A DNA stretch of 64,000 bases. It comes from CAZTHK01 sp964613215 (lineage in GTDB: Bacteria > Krumholzibacteriota > Krumholzibacteriia > Krumholzibacteriales > CAZTHK01). Position numbers and translations under genes: made by a program. The stretch lies in the NCBI GenBank assembly GCA_964613215.1, contig CAZTHK010000004.1, positions 1-64,000 on the forward strand, read 5' to 3'. Every line of letters begins with the position of its first letter. Positions within the stretch are counted from its first letter, which is position 1. This document shows, piece by piece, positions 1 to 9,144 of the stretch. The notes beneath the pieces are model-generated. The model worked only from the letters and a program-made list of their open reading frames with translations. It searched no databases and was not told the origin of the DNA.

Positions 1-34
1 TGCCTGATGAGAAAATGGTCACAGAGAGTTTCAA

Positions 35-2546
35 CTAAAAATGGGATTGACTCTCCTTATTCCCCAGCTCACGGCAGATGCGCTCCTGCTCTTTATAAAG
101 CNNNNNNNNNNNNNNNNNNNNNNNNNNNNNNNNNNNNNNNNNNNNNNNNNNNNNNNNNNNNNNNNNNNNNNNNNNNNNNNNNNNNNNNNNNNNNNNNNNN
201 NTTCATCGCTTGGTCTAGTTCACCTCTGGAATAGTGAATATTTGCCTGATTGCCGAGGGATCTACCCAACCCATCCTTATTCCCCAGCTCACGGCAGATG
301 CGCTCCTCCTCTTTATAAAGCTTCATCGCTTGGTCTAGTTCACCTCTGGAATAGTGAATATTTGCCTGATTGCCGATTGCAGCAGAATAACCATCCATAT
401 CACCTGTATCACTATAATATTCAACAAGATAGCCCCTAAGCTTTAATGCCTCTTCGGGGTGCCCTGTATCATTTAGCAGAAAAGCTATATACCATACAAT
501 ATCATGATAATCTTTAGGATCTTTTAGAACATGACCGTATGCATCCACCATTCTTAACTTTGACTCTGACTCTATTTTTACCCAGTATCCCTTTACCTCA
601 TACTGGTCAGCTTTCCAGGCGGCAGCAAAAAAATCAGGCTCTGTCAACAGTTCAACCAGCCTCTTCCACTCCCCGGCCTCTGCCAGCTGCCAGGGCAGCT
701 CATCTATTTTTCTCCTCCCCAACTCCTGCTCACTGAAATAGCCGGCAATTTTGAGATGATCCCCTCTCTGCTGCTCCTTTTCCGGCAGATACCTGCTCTC
801 TACTGCATCCCGAAGATACTCATGGGCAAAGCCTATCAGCCCCGACCTGCTAACCAGCGACTTACCCGCCGCTATATACAACGGCGACCAGTACGCCTGG
901 GGCAGCGTCTCATCTCCCTCTCCCAGCATATCCAACAGCTCCCTCTCAGACAGACCCCGTCGGGCTGACCACAGAAGCCTCATCACATCCCCCACCAATC
1001 CCTCCCTCTCCCTCTCATAATCCCCCTCATACCTCTCCAGTATCATCTCATACAGCCTGCTTACCCCATCTGCTCCCAGATACTTATCTATCCTCTCCTC
1101 TAAAAGCTCATGCGAGCCAAACAGCCTCAGCTCCTCCAGAAGAGTCTGCAGAAACAGAGGATTAGAACACTGAGGAGCTTCCGATATGCGTTTCACTCTC
1201 TTCTCACCTAGATGCTTTCCGTACAGTTTTTTGAGATATATCTCTATCAGCTCTCTCCGCTCTCGGTCCTCAAGTGGCTGGATGGTAAACCTCGTCAAGT
1301 CACGCTTCTTTAGCTCATCCAGTGAAACCCCCTCCAAAGTGGAGAGTATCATCCTGATATTGCCCGGTATCACAGGAGGCAACCATACCAGCTCTCTGGC
1401 CCCCTCTCTGTCCTCCAGCTGGTTGAGCGCATCCAGAACTATCACCGCTCTTCCCCTCACAGAGGCCATACTCAGCCAGTTGGCAAAGGAAGACCTTATC
1501 TCAGCCGGATCATCAGGAACATCCCCCTCCATATCAAACCGCACCTTTAACTCCTCCATCACCCTTCTCAGCATTGCCGCCCAGTCGGTACTGTACGGTG
1601 TTGCCCCTATAAAATGCATTATCACCAGATCATCGGGCCTTATGCTCCGGAGTCTTGATACCCAGTTGGCCAGAAGCGCCGATTTGCCGGAGCCAGACTC
1701 TCCCAGTATCACCAGCCCCGGCCCATCTTCACCCCCCTCCGCATACCTGTCCAGCCGGTCGAAGTACTCCTGCCTGCCTATGTATACATCTCTTCTGCTA
1801 AGGGCAAACGCCTCATGATCCATACGGTCACGCTCAAGGCGGCCGGGTGTTTCTTCTTCGGGGAATTTCTCTTCTATCACCTCAAGCAGGTCTCTAAGAA
1901 CAAACTCGCCGAATTCCTCGGGGCTGTCATAATCTTCTCTTACCGGCAGACCACTCTCTATTATTCTGGTTTTGAGGGAATCAAGTTTCTTCCTTCTGTA
2001 CTCAACCCTGTGCTCCGCCTCCTCCCTGCCGTATTTATCTATCTCTTCAGATGTTGGCTGCTCGGTAAAATCAATCCTTTTTCCAGGGGTAAGACTTTCC
2101 AGGTAACCGGGATCACGGAAGTAGAAAAAAGCATGATCTGCCATGGCGGGATCCCTTAATACCCCGTGTATTATCTCAAGCTCTGTTACTGAGCTTTTCA
2201 GGTGCTCGGCAAGCCAGGGCTGTTCTTCTCTTAGTTGTTCTGGTATCTCATCAGGTACCCAGCCGTACCTCTCTCCCAGGATGCCAATGAAATACGGCCG
2301 GCATTTTCTTATCTCCTCCAGGCAGATGGGCAGAACTCTACCCTCTGCCTTCTGCTCGCTGGTAATACCCCAGCGCAGATCCACCTCACCCCAGGTAACT
2401 CCCCTCTCCTCGCAGAGCTTTCGTAGCCGGGGGAAGATATACTTGGCCAGCTCCTCCCGCTCAGCCCGCATATCTCGGAAAGTGGAGGAGACAAATACCC
2501 TTATCTCGCGGTTGCCTGTTGTATATTTATTCTGTTTTTCTGTCAT
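35..2546 (-). CDS. DUF4062 - STAND/NACHT-type NTPase - TPR protein (gap near C-terminus)
   Basis: Signal-transducing P-loop NTPase of the STAND type. The N-terminus (about residues 15-115) is a DUF4062 domain with the VFVSSTFRDM signature. A P-loop ATPase follows (GESGSGKS, residues 282-289), then a helical region and TPRs of the form GNQANIHYSRGELDQAM. The ATG at 2546 is chosen over an in-frame TTG at 2576, which falls in a hairpin and has no ribosome-binding site. Beyond the N gap the same frame resumes with another TPR and reaches TAG at 35-37, so the C-terminus appears complete apart from missing repeats, provided the gap keeps the frame. DUF4062-STAND-TPR proteins are widespread and suspected to act in conflict or signalling; the trigger and effector are unknown. 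No partner gene is adjacent. Confidence 0.85.
55..376 (-). repeat. Near-identical 120-bp TPR-coding tandem repeats
   Basis: A 120-bp (40-residue) unit is repeated. Positions 202-256 equal 322-376 over 55 bases, and 56-101 match 276-321 with one mismatch. Identity at DNA level, including silent positions, points to recent duplication or gene conversion. The assembly gap falls inside this array. Confidence 0.9.
102..201. other. Scaffold gap (100 N)
   Basis: A run of exactly 100 N, the usual placeholder for a gap of unknown size. It lies inside a tandem TPR-coding repeat whose units are almost identical on both sides, so the gap is probably a collapsed repeat. The true number of repeats cannot be read here. 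Confidence 0.98.
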
Positions 2547-2624
2547 CGAGTACCCTGTTGATATTCCGGCACTCAATGCCGGAAGCGATCATTAACCGCC
2601 GGGCAGTTCATCTACACAGTAGCT

Positions 2625-2742
2625 ACCCACTGGCAAGTCAATGGCACTTAATCATAATACAAGCTTCGCTCGCCTCCCCTTCGGGTGTGTTCACATTCGC
2701 CCACCGGCAAGCCCGTGGAACTCTGCCCTGCTGGTTATTAGA
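2625..2742. repeat. Dispersed intergenic repeat, copy A
   Basis: One of at least three clear copies (also 51781-51896 and 56009-56128) of an element of about 120 bp. Shared blocks in order are a CCCAC-GGCAA-start, a GCTTCGCT block, a TTCGGG hairpin loop, a TTCACATTC-type block, a GTGGAACTC-type block, CTGCCCTG and a terminal TTATTAGA. The blocks around the two halves can pair into a long hairpin. No ORF is evident. Confidence 0.75.
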
Positions 2743-2852
2743 AAACCTTCCCCAATTTTAAATGTCCACCCGGGCAGTCTGTGCCTGTCTTAATTGAATA
2801 GGGGATAAATGTACTCCCTGAAATATTTATAAGCCATATCCGGCAATTAACT

Positions 2853-5183
2853 TCAGGAACTTTTTACAAGTTTTTTCAGATCGGGCTTCGTATATGAAAT
2901 AAATATGGGATGGTCCCTCTCAATATCTTCGAAGCGGTCGAACCGATAGGCCCTTCCGTTGCGCCTGGGATTTATGAAAACCCTGTTTGCACTTCTTACT
3001 CCAACCAGAATAACCGGATCATCGCTTTTATCCGAAATATCCATAAAGTATTTCGATACTTCATAGAAAGATTTGCCCTTGAAAACCTTTTCCCAGATAT
3101 CGCCCGGAATATCAGTGTTATCCAATTGGTATATCTCATTCGTATCGTCAGAGTAAGTTAGAAGGTCGTGATAAACTTCTGACAATTTATTGTAAATAGC
3201 GCACTGGGCTAATATCCCGATGCCGTAGTCGGAGGAACAGATGATCTCATCTATACCGGCAGCTTTGAGATGGGACATCTTCCTGTGATTCTTCGTTTCT
3301 GCCACAATGTGAGGCCTTCTGCCTTTGTCGATTATATTGACTCTCTCTGACCGGCACCCGGGACATTCAACACCGGAAGAAGAGCCGTCGCCGGAATATT
3401 TACCGTTATGTTTACCGCTTTCTTCCATTACAGTAAATTCGCGGCCGCATTCCTGGCATTTGTGAACACTGTAATCGTTGCACAGGGAGTTGATAGCCAG
3501 AGCTATCAGGGCAGTCCTGGCATCGGGATCCTGATGACTCTCATCAGCCAGTATGATAATACTCCTGGCATTGTGAACTCCCACCAGACGGAGAAATCTC
3601 TTATTGATAATATCACCCGAGACGAACTGTACCTTTTGGTACTCTTCCCTGCCCTGATACTGGTTTTCATCGACATTCTTTTCATCCAGAACCAGTATGA
3701 GGGTATCGGGAGAAGCAACCGGGTCATGAATCTCCTGAACAATCTTCTCCGCCTTGGGACTCCAGTTGATCAATATTATGTGTTTGGAATAATCACCACG
3801 CACTTTCTTTGCCTCCTTAATCTTTTTATGGGTCAATATAGACGCCAATTCGCCCGTAACCGCCGCTATCATACCCACACCCATTACCATCAGGATAACA
3901 GACATCACTTTTCCAGACCTTGTAACCGGAAATTTATCTTCAAAACCGCTGAACAGATAAACGGCATTCGACCAGAAAGAATTTCCTATGGTGGAGAAGT
4001 TTGCATTGAGGCTTCTCTCACAGAAATGCATAACGAACGCACCCAGTATCCATATCAGGCCGAGGTAGAGAACCTTTTTCGCCAGAGGGGTGAAGGTATA
4101 GTGCTGGATCCTGCTTCTGTGAAAAAAAAGCAAGAGAACTATAATTGCCATAAAAATCAGGAAAAAGATAAAGAAATCCAGAAACTTGTTGACAGTACTC
4201 TCAATTACCCGCGACTCATAAACCACCTTCGCACCGGGATGAACACTCATCCCTAATTCCTTATCCGGCCGCACATCCATGAAACCATCTAACCCCATTT
4301 TCGATTTTCGCTTTAATAATCCCCTCGCAGCTTCGGTCACCAACGAGGCTGGCATATCCCTGTGACAGATAAGCACGGCAAGTACTCCTACTGTAGAAAC
4401 ATTCAGGGTAGGATATTTGTTTTCGTACCTGCCAACCGGTATCCCAACGGAGAAAAAGCCCTGATGTTTCTTTGCAATTTCCTTGATTTTCGGTGGTTCT
4501 ATGGATATTAACCTCCCCTTTCCACTCTCCAGTGCCTTCAGTACATATGTGTTAGGAATCTTAGCTGTCAGGATAAATGCATCTATTTCATCATTGAGAA
4601 AAGCGTCAATCAATCCGGAAAAGGGCATTTCATAAATATAATCCTCATTCAGAAGATAAAACTCCTTAAGAATACATCTGGCGTTGTGGTAACTGCCCGA
4701 ACCTTTATCGGGTATGCCTATCTTCCTGTTGGTAAGCTGGTTCAGTGAAGTTACCCGGAGTTCCTTTGAAGCGACCACATGAACACACTCATTGAATATT
4801 CCGCCAATGGCAAATATTTCTTCGCTGAACAGGGTATCACCGAAAATCGACCTCGACTGAGTGTAAAATGCCAGAATATCACTCTGGGCGATTGCCATAT
4901 CCGCTTTTTTATAGTAAAGCAATCGGATGTTATTTTCCGAGCCCCGGGTCGCTTTGTTCAGATAAACCCTGTTTTTATAGCCATGCCCTTTAAGCGCAGC
5001 GATTATGCTGTCTCCGATCTCATAATATGTGCTTTTCATATCCCCGCTGGCTATGGTAACAGTATCTGATTTTATTGATTCAGTAATATCTGCCTGTGAT
5101 TCAATCCTTAAAGGCAGGATAATTATTAATAAAAGTGCTATTACAGCGAGAACAGTTTTACACTTGCAATTGATAATAGACAT
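2853..5183 (-). CDS. TAXI solute-receptor / ion-channel pore / RCK fusion protein
   Basis: Predicted 776-aa membrane protein. A signal peptide (about 1-30) leads into a TAXI-family TRAP-type solute-binding domain (about 35-320). Then come a membrane helix (334-358), a two-helix pore module (about 374-444) and a cytoplasmic TrkA-N/RCK-like region (about 457-776). The pore loop reads SGFED at 412-416, where K+ channels have TVGYGD. The RCK part begins HIILINWSP, lacking a clean glycine-rich nucleotide motif, and carries an inserted zinc-ribbon (C576, C579, C607, C610). The ATG at 5183 gives a proper signal peptide; an in-frame TTG at 5204 is possible. The plan (periplasmic ligand receptor on a pore with a cytoplasmic gating ring) suggests a ligand-gated channel. 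This is inferred; ligand and ion are unknown. It diverges from the AAA cassette. Confidence 0.8.
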   Translation of the reverse strand: MSIINCKCKTVLAVIALLLIIILPLRIESQADITESIKSDTVTIASGDMKSTYYEIGDSIIAALKGHGYKNRVYLNKATRGSENNIRLLYYKKADMAIAQSDILAFYTQSRSIFGDTLFSEEIFAIGGIFNECVHVVASKELRVTSLNQLTNRKIGIPDKGSGSYHNARCILKEFYLLNEDYIYEMPFSGLIDAFLNDEIDAFILTAKIPNTYVLKALESGKGRLISIEPPKIKEIAKKHQGFFSVGIPVGRYENKYPTLNVSTVGVLAVLICHRDMPASLVTEAARGLLKRKSKMGLDGFMDVRPDKELGMSVHPGAKVVYESRVIESTVNKFLDFFIFFLIFMAIIVLLLFFHRSRIQHYTFTPLAKKVLYLGLIWILGAFVMHFCERSLNANFSTIGNSFWSNAVYLFSGFEDKFPVTRSGKVMSVILMVMGVGMIAAVTGELASILTHKKIKEAKKVRGDYSKHIILINWSPKAEKIVQEIHDPVASPDTLILVLDEKNVDENQYQGREEYQKVQFVSGDIINKRFLRLVGVHNARSIIILADESHQDPDARTALIALAINSLCNDYSVHKCQECGREFTVMEESGKHNGKYSGDGSSSGVECPGCRSERVNIIDKGRRPHIVAETKNHRKMSHLKAAGIDEIICSSDYGIGILAQCAIYNKLSEVYHDLLTYSDDTNEIYQLDNTDIPGDIWEKVFKGKSFYEVSKYFMDISDKSDDPVILVGVRSANRVFINPRRNGRAYRFDRFEDIERDHPIFISYTKPDLKKLVKSS

Positions 5184-5343
5184 ATAATTTAGAGAAAACC
5201 CCAATTTCTAGTATATCCTATTTAAATAATAAAAAAAGCTCTATCACACCGAAGGACCTTTTTCAAGAAAATTATTTTCTCTTCCGGCTTTTATATCAGC
5301 TGGCGAGCTCTGATTATTATTTCAAAAAGTTTAAGCAGCAACC

Positions 5344-5372
5344 TTGACATAAGTTATAAGATACTATAGAAT
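5344..5372 (+). promoter_or_regulatory. Sigma-70-type promoter of the AAA/peptidase/kinase cassette
   Basis: TTGACA (5344-5349), a 17-bp spacer and TAGAAT (5367-5372) precede a leader of about 80 nt and a strong AAAGGAGG ribosome-binding site. The spacer contains ATAAGTTATAAG, also present in the HU promoter at 28405-28433. Confidence 0.65.
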
Positions 5373-5459
5373 TCCCTTTATTCTATACACTTATTGTCTT
5401 TTATGGGACTGAAGAAGGGGACAAAGTAATAACTATACACATATCAAAGGAGGTAATAT

Positions 5460-7661
5460 ATGGATAAACATGGAAATGATGACTTTTTATACCCCGAAAA
5501 TTACCTTACCAAGGGTAATGAGCTTTACAAAAAGGGTGACTTCGAGGGAGCTCTGGAATACTACAACAAAGCTCTCCATATGGATCCACATTTATATGAA
5601 GCACTCTTTAACAGAGCACTTGCCTATACAAGACTGAATCAATACTTCAGGGCTCAGGAAGATCTGAATAAGTGTCTGGAGAAGGATCACGAGAAAGATT
5701 ATGAAATATATTATACCCGCGGCCTGGTGAAAGAATACCGGCAAAGATACGCTCAGGCGGCTTTGGACTATTGTATAGCCTATTCGAAAAATACAGATTA
5801 CAAAAAGGCGATTGACCAGCTGGAACTCTGTGTGGAAAGAGCTATGGGTTCAGGAAAACAATCAAGACCCGCACCTTCAAGCGAAACCGATGATGAAAAG
5901 GCGGACATTAAACCATTTATTGAGGAATCAGATCTTACCCTGGCAGATTATGGGGGGGACAGCGAGCAGAAAGAACTGATAAAAAACGTAATTCTATTTT
6001 TCTCCAATAAGGATAAAATCAGGAAGAGGGGAGGGGCTATTCCCGGGGGTATACTACTCTATGGAGAACCAGGCACTGGAAAAACCTATCTGGCCAAGAT
6101 TGTGGCCAATGAATTGAATGCCACTTTCTTTAATGTTAAGGCATCGCAGATAATGTCTGTGTGGTATGGGCGGTCGGAAAGGAACATGCAGAAGCTGTTC
6201 GATGTAGCCGCCCGGGAAGATTATGCGGTAATATTCATAGATGAAATTGACAGTATAGCACTTAGCCGGGACAGGGCTTCGTTGGACGCCGGCGTGGAGA
6301 GAAGGACCCTGTCACAACTTCTGATGTGTATGGATGGAATCAGTGAAGAATACAGCAATATACTCGTAATCGGCGCCACTAATGATTTTGATGCCCTGGA
6401 CAAGGCAATATTGAGGCCGGGACGCTTCGACCACCAGATAGAAATAAAAAAACCCAATGTTGAAGCTTTAATAAGCATCTATGAGATTCAAATAAATATG
6501 ATCAAGAAAAAAGCTGAAGAATCCCTGATATCGGACTCTGTGGATTATCACAAACTGGCAAAAGCGAGCGAGGGACTGGTGGGTGACGATATCAAGGAAA
6601 TCGTGGAGAGATGTGTTAATACACAGATAATAAAGGAGATCGAGTTATCAGACAAAAGAGAAATAGGTAAGATAGACACAGCTATTATTCTTAATGAAAT
6701 AGAAAATTACAAGGAAATGAGAGAAGATAACAAGAGGGCAAAAATAGGAAGTGGTGAAGACTATGATGACCCGCACAGTCCTGAAAGGCGGGATTCTGCA
6801 AGAAGAAAGAGATTTAAGCCATATATAGAAAAATCATCCTATACCCTGGATGATTATGGCGGAGACTCTGAACAGAAAGACCTTATCAGGGATCTGTTTC
6901 TATTCTACTCGAATAGGGATCTGATACAAAAACGCGGAGGTGCAATCCCGGGAGGAATCTTGCTGTATGGGGAACCGGGTACCGGAAAAACCTATCTGGC
7001 AAAGATAGTGGCCAATGAATTGAATGCTACATTCTTTAATACTAAAGCATCAGATCTGATTGATATGTATGTTGGAGAATCGGAGAAGAACATTCAAATG
7101 CTTTTCGACATTGCCTCTGAAGAGGATAATGCGGTTATTTTCATCGATGAAATTGATGCTATAGGTCAAGCTCGTGGTAGTGGTTTTGATTCGATTTCGC
7201 ACAGAAGCGCCTTATCCCAGCTATTAATATGTATGGATGGATTATCAAGCGAGAAGTACCAGAACGTACTGCTGATCGCCGCTACCAATGATTTCGAAGC
7301 TCTGGACAATGCATTAAAGAGGCCGGGGCGTTTTGATCATCAGATAGAGATCAAAAAGCCCAATGTTGAAGCTTTGAAAAATATCATTGAAATACAGATA
7401 AGAATGACAAAAAGAAAGGCTGCAGAACCCCTTATATCTGATGAAATAGATTATGAAATGCTTGCAAAGGCAGCTGAAGGACTTGTGGGGGATGAGATAA
7501 AAGAGATAATTGAACGTTGTGTCAATAATCAAATCATTAAAGAGGTAGAATCACCGGATGATGAAGAAATCGAAGAAATAAATACTGAAACCATACTGGA
7601 ACAGATAATAACGTTTAAAGAAGGTGAAAAGGACAAGAGGCTTAAAATCGGTTTTTACTAA
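5460..7661 (+). CDS. TPR protein with two tandem AAA+ ATPase modules
   Basis: 733-aa cytoplasmic ATPase. TPR motifs occupy about residues 15-125. Two AAA modules of the FtsH/CDC48 type follow, with Walker A GEPGTGKT at 202-209 and 504-511. Each has a Walker B ending FIDEID and an RPGRFD second region of homology. The modules are close internal duplicates. Aromatic pore-loop residues are kept (VWYGRSE and MYVGESE), which fits threading of substrate proteins. AGGAGG lies just upstream of the ATG. The gene is followed by an M48-type peptidase and a kinase, all with strong ribosome-binding sites or overlap, so an unfoldase working with a protease under kinase control is a reasonable inference. 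No membrane segment or peptidase domain is present in this protein itself. Confidence 0.85.
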   Translation: MDKHGNDDFLYPENYLTKGNELYKKGDFEGALEYYNKALHMDPHLYEALFNRALAYTRLNQYFRAQEDLNKCLEKDHEKDYEIYYTRGLVKEYRQRYAQAALDYCIAYSKNTDYKKAIDQLELCVERAMGSGKQSRPAPSSETDDEKADIKPFIEESDLTLADYGGDSEQKELIKNVILFFSNKDKIRKRGGAIPGGILLYGEPGTGKTYLAKIVANELNATFFNVKASQIMSVWYGRSERNMQKLFDVAAREDYAVIFIDEIDSIALSRDRASLDAGVERRTLSQLLMCMDGISEEYSNILVIGATNDFDALDKAILRPGRFDHQIEIKKPNVEALISIYEIQINMIKKKAEESLISDSVDYHKLAKASEGLVGDDIKEIVERCVNTQIIKEIELSDKREIGKIDTAIILNEIENYKEMREDNKRAKIGSGEDYDDPHSPERRDSARRKRFKPYIEKSSYTLDDYGGDSEQKDLIRDLFLFYSNRDLIQKRGGAIPGGILLYGEPGTGKTYLAKIVANELNATFFNTKASDLIDMYVGESEKNIQMLFDIASEEDNAVIFIDEIDAIGQARGSGFDSISHRSALSQLLICMDGLSSEKYQNVLLIAATNDFEALDNALKRPGRFDHQIEIKKPNVEALKNIIEIQIRMTKRKAAEPLISDEIDYEMLAKAAEGLVGDEIKEIIERCVNNQIIKEVESPDDEEIEEINTETILEQIITFKEGEKDKRLKIGFY

Positions 7662-7709
7662 TCTTATATCTATTTTAAGCCTACTACTTTTACGCTGGTA
7701 TTACGGTAT

Positions 7710-7819
7710 AGATGCCGGCGGGCGAACTGGTTAAATAGCTAGCCGGACTCTACGTCCTTCGAGAGGATTCCATTTAGCAAGTGCAACCAGGTGGAACTCC
7801 TCCTCTTGGATTGTTAGAT
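7710..7819. repeat. Degenerate copy D of the dispersed repeat
   Basis: The right half resembles copies A-C: a GGATTCCATT block, GTGCAA, GGTGGAACTCC and a terminal TTGTTAGATA. The left half is poorly conserved. It fills most of the 235-bp spacer between the AAA gene and the peptidase gene. Confidence 0.4.
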
Positions 7820-7896
7820 AAATATTCAAGACAGGAGACTCCATTTCTGAATAAATTAGTTAAGGTACTACCAAATCTGCAGTCAGGAGGAATGTT

Positions 7897-9144
7897 ATGG
7901 ACAAAGAGGCGATACGTATTCAAGTGGAGAAGATGGTAAGTAAAGAAATCTATGAGCTTTTTGAAGTAGATATTGTTAAAAAAGTTCTGTCAGATGCAAA
8001 GATAGAAAGTGAAAAGGAGCATTACAAAGCTCTTATGGAGGGGCATAACTTTAAAATAACAGAACAACTGGCCCCCAAATTATATGCTATTTGTCAGGGA
8101 GTAAAGGAGCGTCTGGATTTCGATGAAGAAACAGACTTCTTTATTGTAAACTCTCCTCAGGTCAATGCTTCTGCATTTTATCGTATCGAGGAAAATCACA
8201 GCCATATTATTACCATGAACTCAGGGCTGATTGAGAGGTTCAGCGACGCAGAATTAAAATTCGTTATAGGTCATGAAATTGGACACCTGATAAGTAAAAA
8301 TGCAGAACTGGGACGTGTTATTGGCTTTATTTTCCCCGATCAGCGTGCCATACCCTTGATTTTGCAGAATAAAATCTCTTTGTGGAGCAAACTGGCAGAA
8401 CTGTCTTCCGACCGGTTCGGATTTATCGCCTCCCCGAATCTGGATGAATGTGTTTCCAACTTCTTTAAGCTTTCATCCGGTCTCGATACCAAGAGCATAG
8501 AATTTGATATGGACGCTTATTTCAAAGAGATCGACCGGATACTGGATAATTTTAAATACAATGCATCATTGAGCAGCAATTTTCATCCAATAAATCCTGT
8601 CAGGGTCAAGGCCATCAGGTTATTCAGTGAATCCAAGCTATTCGAAACAATCGAAAAGGAAAAGAAGGTAATCCCGGACGCAGAACTGAAAAAGGAAATA
8701 GAACAACTAACCAGAGCATTAATGGTGATAGATGACACCGAAATCGGTGTCCACCGTAAACACTTTATTGCTTCAGGCGGACTTATTATGGCTAATCTGG
8801 ATGAAAAGGTCACAGGGGATGAGCTGGATAATATAATAAAATATCTGTCCAATTTCACCATCTTCCCGACTGAATTCCTGAGATCGATTCATAAATCGGG
8901 AAAGCTGTTAGAGATATTCCAGCAATCCGCCCAGAACCTTATACAATTAAATCCCGGGGAAAGAGAACTGATGTTCTACTTCCTGGTGGATATGGCATTG
9001 AGTGATCATGACCTCTTCCAGAAAGAAATTGATTTTCTATATGAAGCCGGCGAGAAAATATTCGGCATTCCTCCAATGCAGTCAGCTCAACTGATATCCA
9101 GCAGCATCAGGAAATCTTTTATTCCTAAAATCTACAATGAATAA
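7897..9144 (+). CDS. M48-type metallopeptidase with TerB-like C-terminal domain
   Basis: 415-aa soluble zinc metallopeptidase. HEIGH at residues 126-130 supplies two zinc ligands and the catalytic Glu. ELSSDRFG around E168 resembles the third-ligand region of M48 peptidases. No transmembrane segments or signal peptide are seen, unlike HtpX. The C-terminal part (about 270-410), with repeated acidic helices such as YFLVDMALSDHDLF, looks like a TerB/tellurite-resistance-type helical domain. AGGAGG precedes the ATG. The following kinase gene overlaps its end by 8 bp, so the two are translationally coupled. Within the cassette it is the likely proteolytic component; the substrate is unknown. Confidence 0.8.
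   Translation: MDKEAIRIQVEKMVSKEIYELFEVDIVKKVLSDAKIESEKEHYKALMEGHNFKITEQLAPKLYAICQGVKERLDFDEETDFFIVNSPQVNASAFYRIEENHSHIITMNSGLIERFSDAELKFVIGHEIGHLISKNAELGRVIGFIFPDQRAIPLILQNKISLWSKLAELSSDRFGFIASPNLDECVSNFFKLSSGLDTKSIEFDMDAYFKEIDRILDNFKYNASLSSNFHPINPVRVKAIRLFSESKLFETIEKEKKVIPDAELKKEIEQLTRALMVIDDTEIGVHRKHFIASGGLIMANLDEKVTGDELDNIIKYLSNFTIFPTEFLRSIHKSGKLLEIFQQSAQNLIQLNPGERELMFYFLVDMALSDHDLFQKEIDFLYEAGEKIFGIPPMQSAQLISSSIRKSFIPKIYNE

Noticed and set aside
1186..1818. 210-codon plus-strand ORF inside the STAND gene
   Set aside because: Ser/Leu/Ile-rich shadow of the minus-strand coding sequence, typical of the antisense frame.
2547..2576. TTG start at 2576 for the STAND gene
   Set aside because: Lies within the hairpin TTCCGGCA-CTCAA-TGCCGGAA, without a ribosome-binding site; ATG 2546 fits the domain start.
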